A stretch of DNA of 64,000 nt from Rhodanobacteraceae bacterium ZG21-1 (GTDB lineage Bacteria > Pseudomonadota > Gammaproteobacteria > Xanthomonadales > Rhodanobacteraceae): positions 682,001 through 746,000 of the forward strand of contig JAJEJU010000025.1 of NCBI GenBank assembly GCA_021390615.1, written 5' to 3'. Each line of letters starts with the position of its first letter. Positions within the stretch are counted from its first letter, which is position 1. Positions 1 to 9,094 of this stretch are shown one piece after another. Both the position numbers and the translations under genes were made by a program. A model generated the notes under the pieces. It saw only the letters and a program-made list of their open reading frames with translations. It made no database searches and was not told the DNA's origin.

Positions 1-203
1 GACAGTTCCGCGACGGCGCGCTGCAGGCCGGCCGTCGCCTCGCGGTAGCGATACAGCTCGAGCCCGCCGGCGAGATAGCAGACGGCGATCAGCATGACGA
101 CAGCGGCGCCAAGCGGATTCGAGGCGATGTAGCCCGCCCCGATCCAGCACACCACCACCAGGCCGGCAGCGAACACCCCAAGATTGAGCAGATTTCTCAA
201 CAT
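1..203 (-). CDS. DUF802-family membrane protein, N-terminal part (cut by window edge)
   Basis: Open frame on the minus strand from an ATG at 203 to the left edge, so only about 67 N-terminal residues are visible. They show two hydrophobic segments (about residues 8-28 and 33-50, including GVFAAGLVVVCWIGAGYIA) followed by a charged stretch. It starts 10 bases after the stop of the DUF3348-type gene, so the two are probably co-transcribed. In Xanthomonadales and Burkholderiales a DUF3348 gene is commonly followed by a DUF802 membrane protein and an OmpA-like protein; the family name rests on that context and the membrane topology, as the DUF802 domain itself lies outside the window. Function unknown. 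Confidence 0.6.
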   Translation of the reverse strand, partial: MLRNLLNLGVFAAGLVVVCWIGAGYIASNPLGAAVVMLIAVCYLAGGLELYRYREATAGLQRAVAEL

Positions 204-213
204 AATTTCCCAG

Positions 214-933
214 TCAGTCGGCACGAAGCGCGGCTAGCAGGCCGTCGATCGGTTGAAAGCGGACATCCAGTTCGGCGAGCAGCAGCTCGCGCATGTCGTT
301 GCGGAAGGTTTCCAGCCACGCGCCGTGCGCCATGGCCGGTACGGGCTTCGCCTCGGACGATGCCTGCCGCAGGCGCTCGAAGCGCGCTCCCAGCAGCCCC
401 GGCACGGCAGCCAGCAGCGTCTGCTCGCGCGGGCTCAGCGCTCGCTCCATCAGCGCATCCACTTCCGCCAGCCTGGCCATCTCGGTCGATTTCCGCGCCA
501 GCGCATCGCGCAGACGGCCGCGCAGACGACCCGTAGTCGCCTGCATCTGTCGCTGCAGGGCAAGGCAGCGCTGACGAAAAACCGCATAGTCGATGGGCAG
601 CGCCTGAGCGCCATCAGCCGCGTACAGGTCACCCACAGCACGAGCCCCGGCGACCTTCCACTCCTTTTCGGCAATCGCCTCAGCCAGGGTGGCTCGCGCC
701 TGAGCGCATTCGTTCCGCACCTCGTGCTCCGCCGACGCTGCCTCCTGTTCGTGCTCGGCGGGCTGGCCATCGAGCGCAGTGGACAAGGCAATCGCGTGGG
801 TCCAGTCGAGCCATTGGCTCAACAGGTCCGGCAGCGGCCGGTCGGATTGCGGGGCCTCGGCGCTCGTCAGGCGAGCGAGCAAGCGAATAAAGGTCGGGCC
901 ACGTATCGTCGCCCGTTGAGGGACTTGCACCAT
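214..933 (-). CDS. DUF3348 domain-containing protein
   Basis: A 239-residue soluble, helix-rich protein. It has a short N-terminal segment (RGPTFIRLLARL), a central charged helical region and a C-terminal part ending in LDVRFQPIDGLLAALRAD. This matches the general build of DUF3348 proteins, which have no known function but are repeatedly found directly upstream of a DUF802 membrane protein, as here. The start at 933 has no strong ribosome binding site. An AT-rich stretch containing TAAAAT just upstream (about 950-960, read on the minus strand) could serve as a -10 element. No signal peptide or membrane segment is seen. Confidence 0.75.
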   Translation of the reverse strand: MVQVPQRATIRGPTFIRLLARLTSAEAPQSDRPLPDLLSQWLDWTHAIALSTALDGQPAEHEQEAASAEHEVRNECAQARATLAEAIAEKEWKVAGARAVGDLYAADGAQALPIDYAVFRQRCLALQRQMQATTGRLRGRLRDALARKSTEMARLAEVDALMERALSPREQTLLAAVPGLLGARFERLRQASSEAKPVPAMAHGAWLETFRNDMRELLLAELDVRFQPIDGLLAALRAD

Positions 934-1954
934 GCGGTCAACTAAAAATCGATCATTTTACACGCCAAGGACCCGTATCGGCTGTATCCGGCGTTACCAG
1001 CGGCGCGGCCAACCGTGACTCAGGCTGTCCGCCCTCGCCCTCGCCCGCGCCCGCGCAAAGCCGGCCACACACGCCGCGCCCACGATACCTACCGAATGCG
1101 CAGGCTGCCGGCTTGGACTCGCACCTCATGGCAGCGGCTCTCTGGCGACGCGGTCGTCGTATGGCAGCCACAGCTCGACAAGGGATCGCAGCGAACTTAG
1201 CGCAATCGCCCGCGCTGCCCTATCGGATCATTCCGATCCTCAGCCATCGACAACGATCTTGAAGGCCACTCCAAGCTCCGGCGTTTCACCCAATCCGTGT
1301 CACCGGAAATCCGCCGTCGAACTTCTTTGGCAACTTGGCGGCCGGGCGTGATGTGCATGTCGAGAACTCGCAGGCATCGCTTCGCCCGCAGGGTATCGCC
1401 TCGATCACAACGACGGTGCGCACGGAGATGGCTCCGATTTTCCGATGCAGGCTGTTCTCGACGATTGCCGCTATCTCGGCGATGCGAGCACTGCGCATGA
1501 TTCGCTTGCCGCTGCCGATGCGCGCGAATTGGTTCGCGACGCTCCGCCCTGATCCTGTCGCAAGCATAAATCGCCGCGTTTTTTCCGCACGACGGCGCGC
1601 GACAGGAAAGGCCCGCGAAAGCATCAGCAGAAACGTCGAAAGACGAGTGTGGATTGCTAAGCACTTCCGATCTTCGAAGCGAGGGTAGCGGAACCGCTTG
1701 GCGTTTTATCCAGAAGCAGCCAAGGTAGTTTATCGACACGGGGGCCGCGCAATTGCCTTGCACGATGAGGCATGAGCGAGGTGCGCATGTCGCGACGAAT
1801 GATGCCGTCCACCAGTGCGGAGGGCACGCAGACGTCGAAGTTCATCGCGCTGCAGTTCGGATGGTGTGTCTGAGTTCATGTTCTTTTTTCGATACCTCGG
1901 CTCGGGTGATCCGACGCCGATCGGCGAAGCTTTTCCTCAATTCGGGAGAGAAAT
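934..1954. other. About 1 kb without a recognisable gene
   Basis: Several overlapping frames are open on both strands (for example 1197-1763 minus and 1335-1688 plus), but none has a convincing start, ribosome binding site or family resemblance. One plus-strand frame, about 1352-1552, reads as an Asp/Ala-rich peptide ending in ELVRDAPP and might be a gene remnant. The last bases form the leader of the secreted-protein gene, with GGGAGAG at about 1942 before its ATG. Confidence 0.5.
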
Positions 1955-3076
1955 ATGCAATCGAAGAAAATGATGTTCGGCGTGCGTCGCCTGGCTGTTG
2001 CGGCGGCCGCGATCGGTCTGGCGAGCGCGGCAGGCTTCACGGCCTCCGCGGCCGCACAGTCGAGCAATGACGTGAAAGCCCTGGCGCTTCAGGATGCTCT
2101 GAACAGCTGGCACGCATCGATCAAGCATCTGGCACCGCCCACCTCGGGCTGCTTCCACGCCTCGTATCCGAGCGTGCTGTGGAAGAAGGTCGCCTGCGGC
2201 TCCGCACCGGGCTATCGCTCGGCGCCGCGATGGAAAACCGTGCACACCGCCAAGGGCGAGAAGATGCTGGCCGAGACTGCCGGCAACGGCACGGACTACG
2301 TCGCCGAAACCGCCAACACCACCGAGTCCGCAGTCGGCAGCTTTCCCTCGGTGAGCGGCGTGACTTCCGAGAAAGGCATCAATGTCCCGTTCGGCAGCGG
2401 CGAGAGCGACGGCATCACCGGCAAGAACCAGTACACGCTGCAGCTCAACAGCGACATCAACAGCTCGTCGGCGGCCTGCTCGAACTTCGGCTACGAGAGC
2501 TGCCAGGTATGGGTGCAGTTCGTCTATTCGACCAACAACAACGGCAGCCCGGTGGAGCCGCAGGTCTTCATCCAGAACTGGGTGTTCCCGTCGGAGGACG
2601 ACTACAACAACAGCGGCTGCCCGTCGGGCTGGCAGGACGCCAGCGATCCGTCCCAGGGCCAGTACGCTTGCCTGGTCAACAGCGATGCGACCAATGTGCC
2701 GGCCGTCGCCGCGACCTCGCTCGGCAAGCTGAAGCTGTCGGGCGTCGCCTCGGCGAACGGCAACGACACGGTGACCTTTACCGATGGCACGGAAGCCTAT
2801 TCCGCCAGCCAGCCCGACAGCACCAATGACCTCGCGTCCTGGTGGAGCCAGTCGGAATTCAACGTGGTCGGCAATGCCGGCGGCTCGCAGGCATCGTTCA
2901 ACAGCGGCTCCTCGATCAGCGTGCTGCTGGCGGTGGACGATGGCAGCACGGATGCACCGAGCTGCCTCGGGCCTTCGCAGACCGGCACTACCGGCGAGAC
3001 CAATAATCTGAACCTCGGCAGCTGCTCGGCCACGGGCGGATCTTCGCCCAATATTCAGTTCACCGAGTCGAACTGA
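1955..3076 (+). CDS. Secreted protein of unknown function, paralogue A
   Basis: A 373-residue protein with a Sec-type signal peptide (basic MQSKKMMFGVRR, then an Ala-rich core, cleavage probably near residue 34). The mature part is Ser/Asn/Gly-rich and low in Lys, as in extracellular proteins. It has scattered Cys residues (66, 81, 175, 183, 222, 239 and near the C-terminus) that may form disulphides. Landmarks are NQYTLQLN (about 158-165), PQVFIQNW (202-209) and a C-terminal block ending IQFTESN. A close paralogue lies at 9095-10213. Similar secreted proteins occur in other bacteria, but I know of no assigned function and see no catalytic signature. The start is supported by GGGAGAG seven bases upstream, and a perfect hairpin follows the stop. 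Confidence 0.85.
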   Translation: MQSKKMMFGVRRLAVAAAAIGLASAAGFTASAAAQSSNDVKALALQDALNSWHASIKHLAPPTSGCFHASYPSVLWKKVACGSAPGYRSAPRWKTVHTAKGEKMLAETAGNGTDYVAETANTTESAVGSFPSVSGVTSEKGINVPFGSGESDGITGKNQYTLQLNSDINSSSAACSNFGYESCQVWVQFVYSTNNNGSPVEPQVFIQNWVFPSEDDYNNSGCPSGWQDASDPSQGQYACLVNSDATNVPAVAATSLGKLKLSGVASANGNDTVTFTDGTEAYSASQPDSTNDLASWWSQSEFNVVGNAGGSQASFNSGSSISVLLAVDDGSTDAPSCLGPSQTGTTGETNNLNLGSCSATGGSSPNIQFTESN

Positions 3077-3558
3077 GTTACGCACGCCGCCCGTTGCACG
3101 CAACGGGCGGCGACCTCGAAGGCTGCCGCTCCTGCTCCTGGCATGCCTGAGCCGCGCGCACATGGCATGGATGGGGCAGCATCCGCCGCGCATCGCGAGG
3201 CGATCGCCTGGCTTTTCATGCGTCAGCAGCTTCGGCATGCCACGCTCTGCCTGCGCATCGCCGCAGCATCCACCCGCATCGCTTGCCGGCGGGTTCCGAT
3301 CGCGACAGCGCTGCGTTCCGACAACGCCGACATGCCGGCATGACTTGAACACCCTTGCACCGATGCCCATGCCATCCATGCCGGAAGCTCGATCACGCAC
3401 TCCGGCAAATCGGGTGGGCATGTCCACGCGCCATCCTCCTAATCTTCGTGTCGAATCCAGCCTCAGTCGTTCGTCGTGAGCATGAAGCCGGCGAATCGAG
3501 TGTCCGGAACCGATCGATCTGCCCCGACGCTGGGCCGGATCAGCACGAGGAGAACGCG
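3077..3558. other. Intergenic, no gene recognised beyond the hairpin
   Basis: About 480 bases between paralogue A and the reductase gene. Short open frames exist on both strands (for example 3143-3343 plus and 3223-3408 minus) but have neither a ribosome binding site nor family resemblance. The reductase frame stays open upstream to 3355, but the extra residues look non-conserved. Confidence 0.5.
3085..3112 (+). terminator. Hairpin after secreted paralogue A
   Basis: A perfect 12-bp stem (CGCCGCCCGTTG / CAACGGGCGGCG) with loop CACG begins 8 bases after the stop of the secreted-protein gene. There is no T-run, so it is either a weak intrinsic terminator or a 3'-end stabilising hairpin. Confidence 0.6.
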
Positions 3559-4191
3559 ATGAGAGAGTTGATTCTAGGCATGGCCATGTCGCTCGACGGT
3601 TTTGTCGGCGGTCCCGAGGGCCAGGTCGATTGGATATTCGACGGCGATCCGGAGGCCATCACCTGCAAGGTGGAGAACTTGTGGAACACCAGCCTGCATA
3701 TTGTCGGCAGGCGCGTCTTTCAAAGCATGGCCGCTTTCTGGCCGACTTCCACGTTGCCGTTCGCGGCGCCGATGAACCAGATCCCGAAGGCGGTCTTTTC
3801 GAAGCAGGGATCGGAGATCCTGAAAGCAGCTGGCATGCACAAGAGCCCTGGCGAAAGCCCGGCCCAGGTCAGCGGCGCCCAAACCGGGCAACGTCAACCC
3901 GGCGCGGAAAGCTGGGCACAGGCCTACGTGGCCGGCGGCGATATAGCAGACGAAATCGCCAGACTGAAGGCCGAGGATGGCAAGCCGATCCGAGCCCATG
4001 GTGGCGCCGCCTTCGCCCGCAGCCTCATCGCCCAGAACCTGGTCGACGAGTATGCCCTATGGGTCTATCCGGTCATCTTGGGCCAGGGTCTGCCGATCTT
4101 CGCCGAACTGCCCTCACCTCGGACGCTCAAGCTGGTCAGCTCCAGGGCCTTTCCGCGCGGCTCGATGCTGCAGATTTATCGGCCGGCCTGA
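3559..4191 (+). CDS. Dihydrofolate-reductase-family protein (RibD C-terminal-like)
   Basis: The start at 3559 is chosen because CGAGGAG lies 7 bases upstream and MRELILGMAMSLDGFVGG is the typical beginning of this family. The product is 210 residues. Family features seen are the N-terminal strand with SLDGFV, the segment VGRRVFQSMAAFWP in the middle, GGDIADEIARL, and a C-terminal LVDEYALWVYPVILGQGLPIF motif. These proteins share the RibD/DHFR fold and bind NADPH, but most stand-alone members have no known substrate. The neighbours are unrelated genes, so context does not help. Cytoplasmic; no signal peptide. Confidence 0.85.
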   Translation: MRELILGMAMSLDGFVGGPEGQVDWIFDGDPEAITCKVENLWNTSLHIVGRRVFQSMAAFWPTSTLPFAAPMNQIPKAVFSKQGSEILKAAGMHKSPGESPAQVSGAQTGQRQPGAESWAQAYVAGGDIADEIARLKAEDGKPIRAHGGAAFARSLIAQNLVDEYALWVYPVILGQGLPIFAELPSPRTLKLVSSRAFPRGSMLQIYRPA

Positions 4192-4285
4192 GCGCATCTG
4201 GCAGGCCGCTCAAGCGCGCCTGCATATCCCTTACGCCAGCCTCAGGGCAAAAGCGAGCATTGGATATTTCCGAGACTCGCTGGTC

Positions 4286-4688
4286 TTAGTACAGCTTGAT
4301 CTCGAGCACCAGATCAGTGAGGCGATGGGGAATGCCGGCTGCGCGCCAAGCCTCGGAGAGACGATCGATGCCCTGAGTGCGTGTACCTCACGCGGAATAC
4401 GGCGTGTACTTGGCCCCATTGGAAAGACCTCGGAACGATAAGATGAGCCAACTCCTGATAAGAAACCGGCCGAAGCCAAGTCCCGCCTTCCACGACGTGA
4501 GTGGCCCCCGCTTCGCTTGTTGGCGGCAAGCCTCGATTCCAACAACGCGCCCCTATTTTCAGGCCATCGAACGTCGTGTAGACGCACCAAGACACGCTGT
4601 CGAACGCATGCCAGTCGCCCGGACCGAGAACCTCACTGGCGATCGCAAAGAACCGCCGCCCACCCTCAACCGTCTTGGCCGTGCTCTC
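4286..4688 (-). pseudogene. Frameshifted remnant of a small protein gene
   Basis: Read on the minus strand, one frame from 4688 gives a protein-like sequence (VEGGRRFFAIASEVLGPGD, then WHAFDSVSWCVYTTFDGLKI, then THVVEGGTW and QELAHLIVPRSFQWG). It then loses sense at about 4400. A second frame picks up with QGIDRLSEAWRAAGIPHRL and ends LTDLVLEIKLY at a TAA (4288-4286). The two frames differ by +1, and the junction also contains a TGA or a compensating pair of indels. The 5' side is closed by a TAA at 4691-4689 and has no ATG, so the front is missing or disrupted too. I do not recognise the parent family. The next gene upstream on the same strand is a small membrane protein. Confidence 0.6.
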
Positions 4689-4805
4689 TTAATCACCAAG
4701 TTTCCAAGCCGCCGGCTTCGATTCGAGGCGGAGATCTTGGGACTCAGGCAAGGTCGGCCGAAATCCGGCGCAAGACGCCAGTCAGACGCACCGCGAGGCA
4801 CCAAT

Positions 4806-5018
4806 TCACGAGTCGAGCTGACTGAACTCGTACACGCCATAGGCCGTGCCGAAGACTAGCAGCAACACCCAAAACAGGCCGAATAGGCGCGACGTCAGAC
4901 GAACTCTGGCTCGCCATCGCTCGTTCTTGAATCTGACGCTCATGCGATTGGCGACGATCACCGCGACCGTAAGCGCAACGAATGACCAAGTCAGAACCGT
5001 GGTGATTTGAGACCCCAT
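4806..5018 (-). CDS. Small two-helix membrane protein
   Basis: A 70-residue product with two hydrophobic helices: TTVLTWSFVALTVAVIVA near the N-terminus and LFGLFWVLLLVFGTAYGVY near the C-terminus, joined by a basic loop (RMSVRFKNERWRARVR). The topology suggests an inner-membrane hairpin protein with the basic loop in the cytoplasm. AAGGGG lies 6 bases before the ATG. No family recognised. It precedes the broken gene at 4286-4688 on the same strand, so they may once have formed a unit. Confidence 0.55.
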   Translation of the reverse strand: MGSQITTVLTWSFVALTVAVIVANRMSVRFKNERWRARVRLTSRLFGLFWVLLLVFGTAYGVYEFSQLDS

Positions 5019-5125
5019 CTTCGCCCCTTGTTATCAAGTGCATGAGACGCTGTCTCCAAGCAACCGCCCCTGAGCCATCGGCATCGATTCAAGCCTCGGT
5101 AATTGAGCGCCGCAGACGCTGGTGC

Positions 5126-5461
5126 TTAGCCTTCACCTTCATGCACGACGAAAGTCACCATGTAGTCTGGATTTGACACCACTTCACCTGTCGATCGGAG
5201 ATGGTAATCCCCAGGTCGAGCCGGCTTGATCGAGCGAGTGTCGGGAGGAAGGCTGAAATTTTCACCATGACGGCTGCCCTCCAGCACCAGCGAAATGCCG
5301 GCGCGCGAGTCGACGGAAGTGACTCGCCCCCAGCATTGCTCCTGCCGCTTCAAGTCGCCTTTCGCGTCAGTGAAGCTCAATCCGATCAGCAGCAGTTTTC
5401 CGGGGAGATCGAGCGCGACGGCCCCGTCCCAAGGCACTTCCTGATGATGAGCATCGGTCAT
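5126..5461 (-). CDS. Hypothetical protein, 111 residues
   Basis: An acidic, soluble 111-residue protein beginning MTDAHHQEVPWDGAVALDL. Repeated short beta-like segments (KLLLIGLSFTD, CWGRVTSVD, GISLVLEGS, DYMVTFVVHEGEG) suggest a small beta-barrel or sandwich. AAGGACC lies about 8 bases before the ATG, which supports translation. No family is recognised. It is transcribed divergently from the ArnT-like gene at 5609, with about 150 bases between the two starts. Confidence 0.6.
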   Translation of the reverse strand: MTDAHHQEVPWDGAVALDLPGKLLLIGLSFTDAKGDLKRQEQCWGRVTSVDSRAGISLVLEGSRHGENFSLPPDTRSIKPARPGDYHLRSTGEVVSNPDYMVTFVVHEGEG

Positions 5462-5608
5462 GACAGAGGTCCTTAACTAAGTCTCTTCCTTTACGGCGTC
5501 CGCTTCGGCCGGAAGGCGGGCGATGGTTATCTTAAGGGAAGTACACTCATGCTCGCTCGAGCAGCCAGACAGGCGCGGCAAACAATCACCCTTGCCAAGG
5601 ACGCGTCC

Positions 5609-7132
5609 ATGGTCGCAACCGGCACTCCGGTTCAGCACGCCACCACCGCCCGCCGAGGGAGCGCCATGCCGGTGCTCGTCGTGGCCGCGCTGTTCGGCAT
5701 CGCCCATATGCTGACCAACGGGCAATACGGCTTTCATCGCGACGAATGGCAATTCCTGAGCGACGCTCAGCGACTCGATTGGGGCTTTGTGCCTTATCCG
5801 CCCTTGACCGCGGCGCTGGAGTTCCTGGGCCTCAAGATGTTCGGTCTGTCGCTGGTCGGCCTGCGCTTGTTTTCGGTGCTCGCACAAGTATTGGTGATCC
5901 TCGCCAGCGGCCTGATGGCGCGCGACCTGGGCGGCGGGCGGGCGGTACAGATGTTTGCGGCTCTCGTCGTCGCGCTGTCGCCCTTGCCGATGTTCTGGGC
6001 GACGGAATTTCAGTATTCCTCGTTCGACCTGTTGTGGTGGGTGCTCATCGCCTGGTGCGTGATCCGCCTGCGGCGCGACGACGAGCCGCGCTGGTGGGTG
6101 GCGATCGGCGTCTTCACCGGCCTGGCCCTGCAGACCAAGTATTCGGTCACCTTCGAGCTAGCCGGCGTGCTGGCGGGAGTGCTGCTCACCGATGCGCGGC
6201 GCTATGTCGCGAGTGTCTGGTTCTGGGCCGGCGGCGCCGCCGCGCTGCTCATATTCGCTCCCAACCTGATCTGGCTGGTACGGCATGACTTCATTTCCTA
6301 TCACTTCCTGCAGGGCATTCATGCGCGCGACGTGCGCCAGGGGCGCGCGGACGGCTTTCTGCGCGATCAGCTCCTGTGGAATGCCAACTTATTCGCCGCA
6401 CCGGTCTGGCTGACGGGTCTGTTCGCCTACTTCAATAGCCGGCGCTACCGCATGCTTGGCTGGATGTATGTGGTACCGGTGCTGTTGTTCCTGATGGCGC
6501 GCGGACGCTTCTACTACACCGGCGGCGCCTACCCCATGCTGCTGGCCATGGGCGCCGTGGTCGGCGAACAATGGCTGCGCAGATTTCCCTTCGCGTGGCG
6601 CACGGGCATCGCCACGCTAGCCTTTGCCGGCGTCTTCGCCGTCGGCATCTATGCGGCGCTGCGCATCGTGCCCATGGCGTCAAGCGGCCCGCTGCGGGAC
6701 TGCGCGCTGCGAAACAACGGCGATCTGCGCGAGGAAATCGGCTGGGACGAGATCGTCGCGCAGGTGGTAGCCATCCGTGATGCCTTGCCTGCCGCGCAAC
6801 AAGCCGATCTGGGCATTGTCGTAGGCAACTATGGCGAATACGGCGCCATTGCCTTGCTCGGCCAGCGCTACCACCTGCCGATGCCGATCACCGCGGTGAA
6901 CACCGGATGGCTGCGCGGCTACCCACAGCCATCACCGACCACCTTTATCGTGCTCGGAAGTTCGCACCAGCGCGCCGACGCGCTTTTCGTCGATTGTCGC
7001 CTTGCCGGCCACACGGCCAATGCGCTGGGCATACGCAATGAGGAAAGCGGAGAACATCCAGATATCTTCGTCTGCGGGCCCATCCGAAGACCGTGGAGTG
7101 AACTTTGGATGCACGGGCCCGAATTTGGCTGA
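5609..7132 (+). CDS. ArnT/PMT-like glycosyltransferase, family 39
   Basis: A 507-residue polytopic membrane protein with about ten hydrophobic helices in the first 370 residues and a soluble C-terminal domain. The first periplasmic loop contains HRDEWQF, which fits the catalytic/substrate-binding acidic pair of GT39/GT83 enzymes. Such enzymes move a sugar from a polyprenyl-phosphate donor to lipid A, a glycan or a protein in the periplasm. The start at 5609 is preferred because AAGGA sits 8 bases upstream; the frame is open back to an ATG at 5549. It stands alone, with no glycan cluster around it, so donor and acceptor cannot be told. A second family member is at 17526-19109. Confidence 0.85.
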   Translation: MVATGTPVQHATTARRGSAMPVLVVAALFGIAHMLTNGQYGFHRDEWQFLSDAQRLDWGFVPYPPLTAALEFLGLKMFGLSLVGLRLFSVLAQVLVILASGLMARDLGGGRAVQMFAALVVALSPLPMFWATEFQYSSFDLLWWVLIAWCVIRLRRDDEPRWWVAIGVFTGLALQTKYSVTFELAGVLAGVLLTDARRYVASVWFWAGGAAALLIFAPNLIWLVRHDFISYHFLQGIHARDVRQGRADGFLRDQLLWNANLFAAPVWLTGLFAYFNSRRYRMLGWMYVVPVLLFLMARGRFYYTGGAYPMLLAMGAVVGEQWLRRFPFAWRTGIATLAFAGVFAVGIYAALRIVPMASSGPLRDCALRNNGDLREEIGWDEIVAQVVAIRDALPAAQQADLGIVVGNYGEYGAIALLGQRYHLPMPITAVNTGWLRGYPQPSPTTFIVLGSSHQRADALFVDCRLAGHTANALGIRNEESGEHPDIFVCGPIRRPWSELWMHGPEFG

Positions 7133-7196
7133 GCCGCCGCACGATGGACGGCACCCGGCATGGCGTGGAAGCGAACCGCGTACCCCTCCGGAACGA

Positions 7197-7514
7197 TCAG
7201 CCCGTACGCATGCCGAACTTGGCCTCGGCTATTTCTTTATCGACCGCATAAGGGGTTCCCATGCCGGCATTCGCCTTGCTCAGGAACTCGGCCGGGTTCT
7301 CGAGCCACATGCGGGACACATAGGTAAGGATCGGCGACATAAGCGCATCGATATCGGGATCGGCTTGACGGAAGCCTTCGATCAGCTTCGCGTCGAAGAC
7401 ACCCATCTCGTCTTTGCCGCTTTCGCCCATCCAGCGCATGTGGCGATAGATCAGCCTGGCCCAGTAAAGGATCTTGTCTACCCGATCCATTTCGAAGTAA
7501 CCGTCGATCAGCAT
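7197..7514 (-). CDS. Hypothetical helical protein, 105 residues
   Basis: Starts at an ATG (7514) with AGGGA 11 bases upstream; a TTG start at 7544 would add ten residues. The product is predicted mostly helical (MDRVDKILYWARLIYRHMRW, KLIEGFRQADPDIDALMSPI, LTYVSRMWLENPAEFLSKA) and ends with AEAKFGMRTG. No signal peptide or membrane segment. I do not recognise the family. Upstream, at 7562-7573, is a 12-base palindrome (CTTACATGTAAG) that could be a regulatory site. Confidence 0.5.
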   Translation of the reverse strand: MLIDGYFEMDRVDKILYWARLIYRHMRWMGESGKDEMGVFDAKLIEGFRQADPDIDALMSPILTYVSRMWLENPAEFLSKANAGMGTPYAVDKEIAEAKFGMRTG

Positions 7515-7561
7515 GCCCGGAGATGTCCCTGAAGTTTTCGACAAAGCCTTTCTCTAAGCAC

Positions 7562-7573
7562 CTTACATGTAAG
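7562..7573. promoter_or_regulatory. 12-base palindrome upstream of the 7514 gene
   Basis: CTTACATGTAAG is a perfect palindrome about 50 bases upstream of the hypothetical minus-strand gene and lies in an otherwise empty stretch (7515-7734). It might be an operator, but there is only one copy and no known consensus match. Confidence 0.2.
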
Positions 7574-7734
7574 CGCGTTACACGCTTGGCTTGTGTTCTC
7601 ACACACAGACCGGCAAAGAAGCGCTGACAGCGGAGCATGTTCGGCCCTGTATTTCGCGACGGGCAGCGCACTTTCGCAGCATGGCATGTCGCGCAGCATG
7701 GCCCCATGCCTGAGTCAGGGCATCACGTCACGCA

Positions 7735-8325
7735 CTAGACCAGCTCGATATGCTGCTCGGCGCCAGCCGACAACGCATGAAGTCCGCTCGAAACGAAGCG
7801 ATATTGTCCCGGCGGCAGATAGATCGGCAGCAGATGAGAGGCTTCGATGCGCAGGCTCTGCCCAAACGCCCGTGCCAGGGCGGCGGTCTCGCGCACGAAA
7901 TTCCGGCGCCGCTCTTCGTCCCAGGGCGATTCCAGATATCGGACCAGGGTGGCTTCGACAAACAAGGTCGAACGCGCCAGCTCGCCATATATCGACTGCA
8001 GTTGCTGCGAGGCGGCGCTGTCGCGGCTCATGGCCCAGCGCAAATAGGGGCAGAGAAATACGCTGCGAAGCAGGCCGAGCCGCCGGTGCTCTTCGGCAAA
8101 CTTGCGCATCGCCACAATGGCCTTGGCCATGTCTCCGGCCCGACACGCATCCAACAGGGCTCGCACTTGCGTGGAAGCTTCCGCATGCGACCGCCGCATC
8201 TCTGCCGGAAGACTCATCCGGTAGCGTACGGTGACGCTCCCTTCTTCAGATTTCCCCGAGAACGCCGACTCCGCCGTACGAGGACTCTCTCGACCAAGAA
8301 GCCTGGACAGAAATGCTGTCGCCAT
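7735..8325 (-). CDS. Hemerythrin-like helical protein
   Basis: A 196-residue soluble protein. After a variable N-terminus (about 40 residues) it has four helices in the order expected of a hemerythrin/HHE domain: RRSHAEASTQVRALL, KFAEEHRRLGLLRSVF, LFVEATLVRYLESP and LRIEASHLLPIYLPPG. The last segment resembles the final HHE helix (E..HLLP), but the full set of His/Glu di-iron ligands is not present in the canonical spacing. Metal binding is therefore uncertain. Hemerythrin-like proteins sense or carry oxygen, NO or iron. The assignment rests on helix pattern only and the gene stands alone. Confidence 0.5.
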   Translation of the reverse strand: MATAFLSRLLGRESPRTAESAFSGKSEEGSVTVRYRMSLPAEMRRSHAEASTQVRALLDACRAGDMAKAIVAMRKFAEEHRRLGLLRSVFLCPYLRWAMSRDSAASQQLQSIYGELARSTLFVEATLVRYLESPWDEERRRNFVRETAALARAFGQSLRIEASHLLPIYLPPGQYRFVSSGLHALSAGAEQHIELV

Positions 8326-9094
8326 AGCGATTCACCATATCGAATCTCCCCTTGCTTTCCATGGTCAGGATCAGTGTAGACCAGTTACAAGAAAGTTGTA
8401 TGGATCTTTTGCGAGCGCCGCGATGGCGAAGACATTGCAGTCGACCCTTCGCTCCGAAATACATCGCCTTCGCCGATGACGTCGTCCGAACCACGCCATC
8501 ATCGCCGCCCGACCGCATCCCGCTCGGCCGTGGCATGTCACTGCTCAACGCAACATGTGCAGCGCCGGTTCTTCTTCGACAAGCCATCAAGTCGCGGCGA
8601 GAAGATGTTTAGGCAAATATATTGAAGGCCACTTGCCACGCCGTGGTCCGCGCGCGCTCACGGAAGCAAGATCGGCTTCGCTACGCGCGATCGCGAGCGA
8701 ACCTCAGCAACGACCATCTCGATCCAAGCCGCTGATCCGTCCCCGGTAAAAAATGATGCTCATCACCGCATGCGGCGACTGATGCATTCGCCGACCACCG
8801 CATGCGTCCTTTGCGGCTCGTCGCGCAGCTTCGTCACGGCGCATGCCGCGACATCACAGATGGGCCGACATCGAGACATCGATCACCTTGCGTCGATGCC
8901 ACATACGCCGACTTTCGCGAACCAAGTCAAGTTTCAGGCAAGCCAGCAGGGGGGGCGTCGAATCGCGCCCGTTTCGATAGACAGGGGGCACGCTCACGGC
9001 TTCCGGTGACATCCCCAACTCCGACGACGTCGTCGGACACCGGCCAGCCGTGATGAAACTCGAAGCCGTTACAACCCATCTTGCGGAGAAACGT
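8326..9094. other. Intergenic, about 770 bases with no gene recognised
   Basis: Open frames on both strands (8246-8590 minus, 8352-8612 plus and others) lack ribosome binding sites and family resemblance. The base composition is lower in GC than the genes on the right half of the window. The last 45 bases are an upstream extension of the paralogue B frame. Confidence 0.45.

Noticed and set aside
1197-1763. 188-codon minus-strand frame
   Set aside because: Arg/Ser-rich sequence with no family resemblance, no ribosome binding site, and conflicting frames of similar quality on the other strand.
4377-4859. 160-codon plus-strand frame
   Set aside because: It lies opposite the frameshifted minus-strand relic; no ribosome binding site or family resemblance.
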